Assembly (NCBI RefSeq): GCF_014645195.1
Contig: NZ_BMLK01000013.1
Coordinates: forward strand, 97,044 to 161,043
Reading direction: 5' to 3'
Source: Novosphingobium indicum
Lineage (GTDB): Bacteria; Pseudomonadota; Alphaproteobacteria; Sphingomonadales; Sphingomonadaceae
DNA: 64,000 nucleotides
Position numbers and translations under genes: made by a program. Position 1 is the first letter of the stretch. Every line of letters starts with the position of its first letter. The notes below the pieces were generated by a model. The model had not been told where the DNA came from. It saw nothing but the letters and a program-made list of their open reading frames with translations, and ran no database searches. Positions 59,171-64,000 of the stretch are shown here, one piece after another.

Positions 59171-59779
59171 TCATCTCGCAGCACTTTTGATCCATTTGGT
59201 GTCCGCTGGAGCCCTGTATCGGACCATCGCGCGGATCAGGTGCTCCGGCTCATCTTCCACGAGCAACATGTCACGGTGCACCGTCTTGAGAAAACCTTGG
59301 TGAGCTACATGATCCAGAAAATCCAGGAGCCGGTCATAGAACCCGAGGATATTCAGCAGACCGCAGGGCTTGGAATGATTGCCGAGCTGGGCCCAGGTCC
59401 AGACTTCGAACAGTTCCTCGAATGTGCCGATGCCTCCAGGAAGCGCGACAAAGCCGTCGGAAAGGTCGGCCATGAGTGCCTTGCGTTCGTGCATCGAGGT
59501 AACAACGTGCAGTTCGGTCAAGCCGCGGTGAGCGATCTCCTTCTCCACCAATGCCTGAGGGATGACGCCCGTGACATGGCCGCCCTCTGCCAGCACGGCA
59601 TCGGCTAGGGCTCCCATCAAGCCAACCGCGGCGCCGCCGTAAACAAGATCGGTTCCACTGTGCGCCAGCTGCTTTCCCAGCGCGCGGGCGGCATGCCGAT
59701 ATGCTTCGGAAACGCCGGAGCTTGATCCGGAAAAGACGCAAATTCGTTGACGCCGGGTAGGCGATGTCTCGGGCGTCAT
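59171..59779 (-). CDS. LOG-family protein (TIGR00730; nucleoside 5'-monophosphate phosphoribohydrolase)
   Basis: A 202-residue Rossmann-fold protein. It has ICVFSGSSSGVSEAY at the N terminus, YGGAAVGLMGALADAVLAEGG, the catalytic Arg/Glu region SMHERKALMADLSDGFVALPGGIGTFEELFE with the PGGxGTxxE signature, and a C-terminal helical part. LOG proteins release free bases from nucleoside monophosphates, including cytokinin ribotides in plant-associated bacteria. The ATG at 59779 overlaps the stop of the upstream SDR gene by 4 bp. Confidence 0.92.
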   Translation of the reverse strand: MTPETSPTRRQRICVFSGSSSGVSEAYRHAARALGKQLAHSGTDLVYGGAAVGLMGALADAVLAEGGHVTGVIPQALVEKEIAHRGLTELHVVTSMHERKALMADLSDGFVALPGGIGTFEELFEVWTWAQLGNHSKPCGLLNILGFYDRLLDFLDHVAHQGFLKTVHRDMLLVEDEPEHLIRAMVRYRAPADTKWIKSAAR

Positions 59780-60762
59780 GAGCAGTATCCAGGCTGGTGA
59801 ATATCGAGCAACCGTGCACTTGCCAGCCACAGGTCCTCCGCTACCCCTGGGTCTACAGCAAATGGACGAACGCCTGGTCCGCCAAGTTGCCCGTCAGCCA
59901 CGATCGCTGCGATGTCACAATCCTCGCAGTACACGCCTCCGATGCCGAGCAGGTCTGGTGACGTGGCGCACCATATCGAGGTCGCAGCACCTTGATGCGG
60001 GCTTTTGAAGTCGCGGCTGGGATCCACAACGGCCGAACCATCTGTGTTCACGGCGCCAAATTGCCTGATTTCCTCGTCGCTAAGGTGACGGGCCAGTGGA
60101 CCCAAGATTGAGCCGGGATGGACGCAATAGGCTCGGATGCCGTGCTCGGCACCACGGGAATCGAGAGCGACGGCAAACAGGGCATTGGCAGTTTTCGCCT
60201 GACCATAGGCCAGCCATTTATCATAGGTTCGGCGTCTGAAGTCGAGGTCAGACAGGTCAAGTCCTCCAAGTTGATGGGCGCGCGAGGAAAGCGCGATCAC
60301 GCGTGTACCGCCCGTTGTGTCGCGAAGCCGTGGCCAAAGCGCGGCAGTCAGAAGAAAATGCCCAAGATGGTTGGTGGCAAATTGGCCTTCGTTACCGTTC
60401 CTATCGCGGAAAAGCGGCGTTGCCATTACCCCCGCGTTCAGGATCAGAAGGTCGAGCGATCGTCCGTTTGCAATAAAGTCGCTTGTGAAGCGTTTGATCG
60501 ATGACGGATCGAGCAAGTCCATTTTGACCGCCCTGACATTTGGGAGGTGTGAAAGTGACTGGCTCGCTGCGTCAGTATCGCGGACAGGGACGATCACAGT
60601 TGCGCCCTTCGAGGCCAGAACCTTGACAGTCTCAAGTCCCAGATTTGATGCCCCGCCCGTCACGATTGCCGTTTTTCCCGACAAGTCCGCATCGACTGCA
60701 ACATCTTGGGCAGTGGTAAATGCACCAAAAGCCGTACCAAGCGGTTTTTGGAAAATGGTCAT
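59776..60762 (-). CDS. SDR-family oxidoreductase (retinol-dehydrogenase-like)
   Basis: A 328-residue atypically long SDR. The cofactor motif is VTGGASNLGLETVKVLASKGA (near residue 34), with LILNAGVMATPLF (about 113), the ALSSRAHQLGG Ser region and YGQAKTANALFAVAL (Tyr/Lys near 192). The C terminus extends past the fold with GGVYCEDCDIAAI. An N-terminal extension (about 1-28) precedes the Rossmann fold. It resembles human RDH/WWOX-type oxidoreductases common in actinobacteria and proteobacteria. It overlaps the LOG gene; both probably form a small operon. Confidence 0.88.
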   Translation of the reverse strand: MTIFQKPLGTAFGAFTTAQDVAVDADLSGKTAIVTGGASNLGLETVKVLASKGATVIVPVRDTDAASQSLSHLPNVRAVKMDLLDPSSIKRFTSDFIANGRSLDLLILNAGVMATPLFRDRNGNEGQFATNHLGHFLLTAALWPRLRDTTGGTRVIALSSRAHQLGGLDLSDLDFRRRTYDKWLAYGQAKTANALFAVALDSRGAEHGIRAYCVHPGSILGPLARHLSDEEIRQFGAVNTDGSAVVDPSRDFKSPHQGAATSIWCATSPDLLGIGGVYCEDCDIAAIVADGQLGGPGVRPFAVDPGVAEDLWLASARLLDIHQPGYCS

Positions 60763-60873
60763 TTCAGTTTCCAGTTCAATTCAAAGCGGCGGGCCGCAGT
60801 CCAGCCCGCCGCAAGTATCTGTTGATGGCTGTCGGGCCCGCAGCATCGCAAGCCTGGGCAACCGAAGCGCCGG

Positions 60874-62088
60874 TCAGAAATCGACCGTGCGTGCCTCGAA
60901 AGCATTCCGGAATGCGGCCTCCCGCTCGGCTGCGGGCGGATAGATCCACACCGCGTTGATATCCATCTTCACCTTTTTCGCTTCGGCGCCCGTGATTTCG
61001 ACCGTCCGGGGGCTCCAGCCTCGGGTAAAAATGGCATCATCCGCGCCGAGATCCAGGCAGACCACGTAAGACGGCTGGTCATAGGCAAGCGTCGGCTCGC
61101 CGAGCAGGTCAGCCGCAGCATTATGGCCAGCGAATGCGCCCAGCCGGCGGGCATGTTGGCAGGACATCAGCGAGAAGTTGCCGTCGTTGTCCGTTGCCGC
61201 CTTGGCAGTATCCCCTGTTGCAAAAATGCGCGGGGAACCCGGTACACGCAGGTCCGGTGCCACCAGTATGCGCCCGAGATTATCGCGTTCGGCGGGCAAT
61301 TGTGCGGTTAGCGGCGATGCGCGCATTCCCGCAGACCAGACTACCGTTTCCGTTTCGATTTGTTCTCCGTTCTCGAGCGTCACGCCGCTTCCGTCGAGCC
61401 GGACGATGCCCGAGCCCAGCACCGTTTGAACATCCAGTTCCCTTAGCCGTGCTTCAATGTAGGGGCGAGGTTCGTTGCCCATGTCCGGAGCGATAACCGG
61501 TCCACGCTCGACCATGATCACCCGTATGGGGGTATCTTGCCCCAGAATTTCACGAAGACGTTGCGGCATCTCGGTCGCGACTTCGATTCCGGTGAAGCCG
61601 CCGCCACCAACGACCACTGTATTTCGGGCGACCGATGAGGGCCTTTCGGCGAGGGCATGCAGATGCCTGTCAAGTGCAACAGCACCCTCGAAATCCGTCA
61701 CGTTGTGACCAAAATCGGAAAGGCCTGGAATTGGCGGTTGAAAGCCGTGACTGCCCGTAGCGACGACCAGGCGGTCATAGCGGAGACTGCTGACTTGGCC
61801 TTCCGATCCGCCAATGCCAATTGTACCGTTCTCGCTGTCGATCGTATCGACATGGCCAGCGTGAAAGTCGATGTCCGTGGCCGCGAACAACTCGTCCAGT
61901 CGTGCAACCATGGATGCGGGATTGCGCTCATAGAGGCGCGGACGGACAACTAGCGCTGGCTCGGGTGCGACGACCGTAATTTTCAGATCCTTGGGGGACA
62001 CACCCTTTTCGTCACGCAGTCGCGCAGCCGAAAGCGCGGCCATGAGGCCGGCAAATCCGGCGCCAATAATAACAATGTGCTGTGTCAT
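60874..62088 (-). CDS. NAD(P)/FAD-dependent oxidoreductase (type II NADH dehydrogenase-like)
   Basis: A 404-residue flavoprotein. The FAD-binding GAGFAG is near residues 8-13 (IVIIGAGFAGLMAALSAARL), the NAD(P)-binding VVVGGGGFTGIEVATEM near residue 160, and the FAD-contacting RIFATGDTAKA near residue 290. Family members oxidise NADH with quinones or other acceptors without pumping protons. No C-terminal membrane-anchoring helix is evident. It lies 111 bp upstream of the SDR on the same strand. Confidence 0.88.
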   Translation of the reverse strand: MTQHIVIIGAGFAGLMAALSAARLRDEKGVSPKDLKITVVAPEPALVVRPRLYERNPASMVARLDELFAATDIDFHAGHVDTIDSENGTIGIGGSEGQVSSLRYDRLVVATGSHGFQPPIPGLSDFGHNVTDFEGAVALDRHLHALAERPSSVARNTVVVGGGGFTGIEVATEMPQRLREILGQDTPIRVIMVERGPVIAPDMGNEPRPYIEARLRELDVQTVLGSGIVRLDGSGVTLENGEQIETETVVWSAGMRASPLTAQLPAERDNLGRILVAPDLRVPGSPRIFATGDTAKAATDNDGNFSLMSCQHARRLGAFAGHNAAADLLGEPTLAYDQPSYVVCLDLGADDAIFTRGWSPRTVEITGAEAKKVKMDINAVWIYPPAAEREAAFRNAFEARTVDF

Positions 62089-62617
62089 GCGATTATCTCC
62101 TCGGTAGCACCGTTGGTGAGTGCTGTGCCTCCGCGTGACCGAACATTCAGGACGTGGACGACGGGCTTGAGGATCGCGAACGATGTGAGGGACCGATATC
62201 GTGCAGGATAGCTAGCTTGCGCACACCTATGGCTATGCGACTCTATCCTTTAGGACAGATGCCGGGGCTTCTTCCCAACGCGAAGGCAATTTGGCCATGA
62301 CACTTTCTGCCCGGCGCAGCCTTCGAGGTCGAGTTGGTGCGGCGCGGGTCGTCGGAATCGGGTCGCTACTGTTCGTGTTATAGGGCAGGCAGCAGAACAG
62401 CCTCTGATGGAGGGCGACGATTGGGGGCTCTTTGCGACAGTGGCGGGCACCGTCACCTTGCCGAAGCCTGCGGATCAATCGCCGGATGTATTGCGGGGCC
62501 AGATTTTCTGGTGAAGCGCGATCAGGCTCGCAGCGAGCAAATCGCGCTCAAGCGGTGAGAGGCGCATGGCGATCGTGGCAATCACGATTGCGCTATCGAA
62601 TGCCAGGCGCCGCGCGT
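62089..62617. other. Intergenic region, probably degraded sequence
   Basis: No gene of convincing length. A 30-codon minus-strand frame (62475-62567; MRLSPLERDLLAASLIALHQ) looks helical and could be a remnant. The part near 62088-62230 should hold the promoter of the flavoprotein gene. Confidence 0.4.
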
Positions 62618-62875
62618 TCACTTGCTCCGCCGCCTTCGCGCAAGGTTCCGGTCACTCATGGATGCCAGCATTGGCGTGATTGTGACGAAGGCCACGCAGC
62701 CGAGCACCACAGACAGCGGCAAGTCGGCTAGTGCAGCAAACGTGTACCACACGACGATTGCCGCGACGATGGCTGGGGGCACGAGGACGGATAGCTGAGA
62801 GGAGGCTGCTCCGAGCCAGTGCATTTTTGCGGGCTTCGAGGCGCGGCGGGTGAAGATGCTGTGTCGGGGTTTCAT
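62618..62875 (-). CDS. Small hypothetical membrane protein
   Basis: An 85-residue protein with two hydrophobic segments (SVLVPPAIVAAIVVWYTFAAL and LPLSVVLGCVAFVTITPMLA) and a basic N terminus and tail (RHSIFTRRASKPAK; RNLARRRRSK), consistent with a two-helix inner-membrane protein. I do not recognise the family. The ATG at 62875 is used; a start nine codons upstream is possible. Codon use is somewhat poorer than neighbours, so confidence is moderate. Confidence 0.5.
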   Translation of the reverse strand: MKPRHSIFTRRASKPAKMHWLGAASSQLSVLVPPAIVAAIVVWYTFAALADLPLSVVLGCVAFVTITPMLASMSDRNLARRRRSK

Positions 62876-63187
62876 AAGAACAGCCTTGCAATCTGATGGC
62901 AAGCTGCGCGCGCGGGTGGCTCCAAGCTATTCTGCGATGGTTTTGTCTGGCTTGTACGAATGTATGTGGCGGCCAAGATCAGAATAGGGGGTGGTATCGC
63001 CTGAAAAAGTGTCGCGTCGCCATCTATCTCCATAGGGACCAGGGAGGCTGCGCAGAAGTCTACGCCGGGCCTGCGAGCTGATCAGGCTGGTCACGCCTAT
63101 CGAACTATCCTGAATGGATTTCCAATGCCCGACAATCTCTCTGGCACGAGCAGCAGTTGCCGTGACTTTTCGTATTAGGAGATTGCG
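62876..63187. other. Intergenic region upstream of the beta-barrel fragment
   Basis: No gene seen. It contains CTTGC-N9-GCAAG (62885-62903 region) and, near 63165-63185, an AGGAGATTGCG ribosome-binding site for the next gene. Confidence 0.4.
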
Positions 63188-63574
63188 ATGAAGGCCGGAC
63201 TTTTTTTAGCTACTGTCCTCATTGGATGGTCGGTTCAGGCGTCCGCGCAGGATTTCACCGGACCATCGGTTGGCGTTCAGGCGGGTTGGAACAACACAGA
63301 TGTGCGTCTGCCTGAAGGCAGCAATGGGAGTCTGAACGTGGATCAGTCGACCGACGCCTTCGTAGCCGGCGCTTTCCTGGCATACGACTACCAGGTTGCT
63401 CCGCGCATTGTTGTCGGTGCGCAGGCCGAGTTCAATGTGGCAGCCTCTGACGCGTTCCGGGTTGACGGCCCTGAGTCCGCAATGACGGTTGATCCCAGGT
63501 ATACCATCGATCTGACGGCCCGGGCCGGCTACCTCGTGTCTCCCGAGACGCTCCTCTATGTGCGTGGCGGCTAG
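63188..63574 (+). pseudogene. Outer-membrane beta-barrel protein, truncated
   Basis: A signal peptide (residues 1-20, ending VQASA-QDF) is followed by the start of an OmpA/Omp25-like eight-strand barrel (GPSVGVQAGWNNTDVRL, then AFLAYDYQVAPRIVVGAQAEF, IDLTARAGYLVSPETLLYVRGG). The frame ends in TAG where the family usually has GGY and continues with further strands. After the TAG the same frame reads LPRDTTIFEGS and stops again. At 128 residues it is about half the expected size, so I call it a truncated gene; a short functional barrel is less likely. Confidence 0.65.
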
Positions 63575-64000
63575 CTGCCGCGAGATACTACGATTTTCGA
63601 AGGCAGTTAATACTGAGAGAACATGCGGCTGAGAATGCCGGCCACGTCGGAATCTTGATAGCTCAGCTCGGGTGAGTTGACACATGCATTCGATGCCAAA
63701 CTATCGGTCCTTCTGGTGCGCGTTCAACAGGTCTTGCCTTATCGCCAGAGCTGAACGCCCAAACTCCTATCTCCGCACGATCTTGGAAAACTATGGTGCT
63801 CATAGTCAGCCAAGCGAACAATTTTGGGCCAAAAGGTACAGATATCAACCTGAAGCGATCACCCACGGCGTTCAACAACGCCTCAAATCTTCCCCGGGTA
63901 ATGGTTGGTTGATCAAGGTCATATGATGAGATTGATACCAAAACCTGTGGAATCTGACTCACTGAGGGTATCGGGTTTGGGGCTGACGTGATTCACCATC
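63575..64000. other. Region at the right edge without a recognised gene
   Basis: Two overlapping frames on opposite strands (63684-63926 plus; 63663-63962 minus) are open but show no recognisable family. Composition is less GC-rich than the core. It may be decayed barrel-gene sequence or the edge of another element cut by the window. Confidence 0.4.

Noticed and set aside
63663..63962. Possible insertion-sequence fragment at the right edge
   Set aside because: Neither strand shows DDE/DEDD motifs or terminal inverted repeats within the window.

Overview
The window looks like a chromosomal segment of an alphaproteobacterium of the order Sphingomonadales (Novosphingobium/Sphingobium-like). This rests on high GC, gene sets and gene order typical of that group (argS-SPOR-nagZ-scpAB-tatABC; miaB/phoH/ybeY/corC), several TonB/SDR/SnoaL-type accessory genes, and the characteristic dispersed palindromic repeats. 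The species assignment is inference from sequence character; no database search was possible.

Layout. 1-2.3 kb: 5' part of rsmE (cut by the window edge), ubiA, and a divergent pair of a VOC (glyoxalase-fold) gene and soxR with a near-canonical SoxR box between them. 2.3-2.9 kb: a BrnT/BrnA toxin-antitoxin pair. 3-13 kb: core genes: smc, two DsbA-like thiol oxidoreductases, a DciA-like DUF721 protein, mutY, a beta-lactamase-fold esterase, nudC, an enoyl-CoA hydratase homologue, and a DUF1489 protein. 13-24 kb: mgtE, a cyclophilin, a DUF2059 protein, a LysR regulator, and the corC-ybeY-phoH-miaB RNA-maintenance cluster. That cluster is broken up by a GIY-YIG nuclease gene inside inverted repeats and by small hypothetical genes. 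A SlyD-like FKBP and an AT-rich SH3-like lipoprotein gene follow. 24.7-31.5 kb: argS, a SPOR protein, nagZ, scpA, scpB and tatABC on one strand, tightly packed. 31.5-37.4 kb: amidohydrolase, 3-hydroxyisobutyrate-dehydrogenase-like protein, threonine ammonia-lyase, bpt leucyltransferase, DoxX.

37.4-45.7 kb is an accessory catabolic-looking cluster. It holds a translationally coupled SnoaL-SDR-SnoaL trio, a TonB-dependent receptor, a phosphotransferase, an enoyl-CoA hydratase, an SDR and a TetR regulator. The likely scheme is uptake of a hydrophobic substrate followed by CoA-linked and NAD(P)-linked conversion; the substrate is unknown.

From 46.3 kb a tRNA-Val(UAC) gene is followed by a P4-type tyrosine integrase, which marks one end of a probable genomic island. 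The island cargo seen here is a metallo-beta-lactamase-fold hydrolase, a LysR/SDR divergent pair, a SnoaL-like protein, and a tightly coupled signalling operon (Rrf2 regulator, FixJ-type response regulator, stand-alone receiver, PAS histidine kinase, then a second PAS histidine kinase). Next come a Tat-exported haloperoxidase-like hydrolase, a LOG-family protein, an SDR, an NDH-2-like flavoprotein, and a beta-barrel gene that appears truncated. The other att site is not visible, so the island probably runs past the right edge.

The most interesting candidates are the Rrf2/FixJ/receiver/kinase operon with its long hairpin, the GIY-YIG gene bracketed by inverted repeats, the palindromic repeat absorbed in frame into ScpB, and the 19-bp-period repeats upstream of argS.
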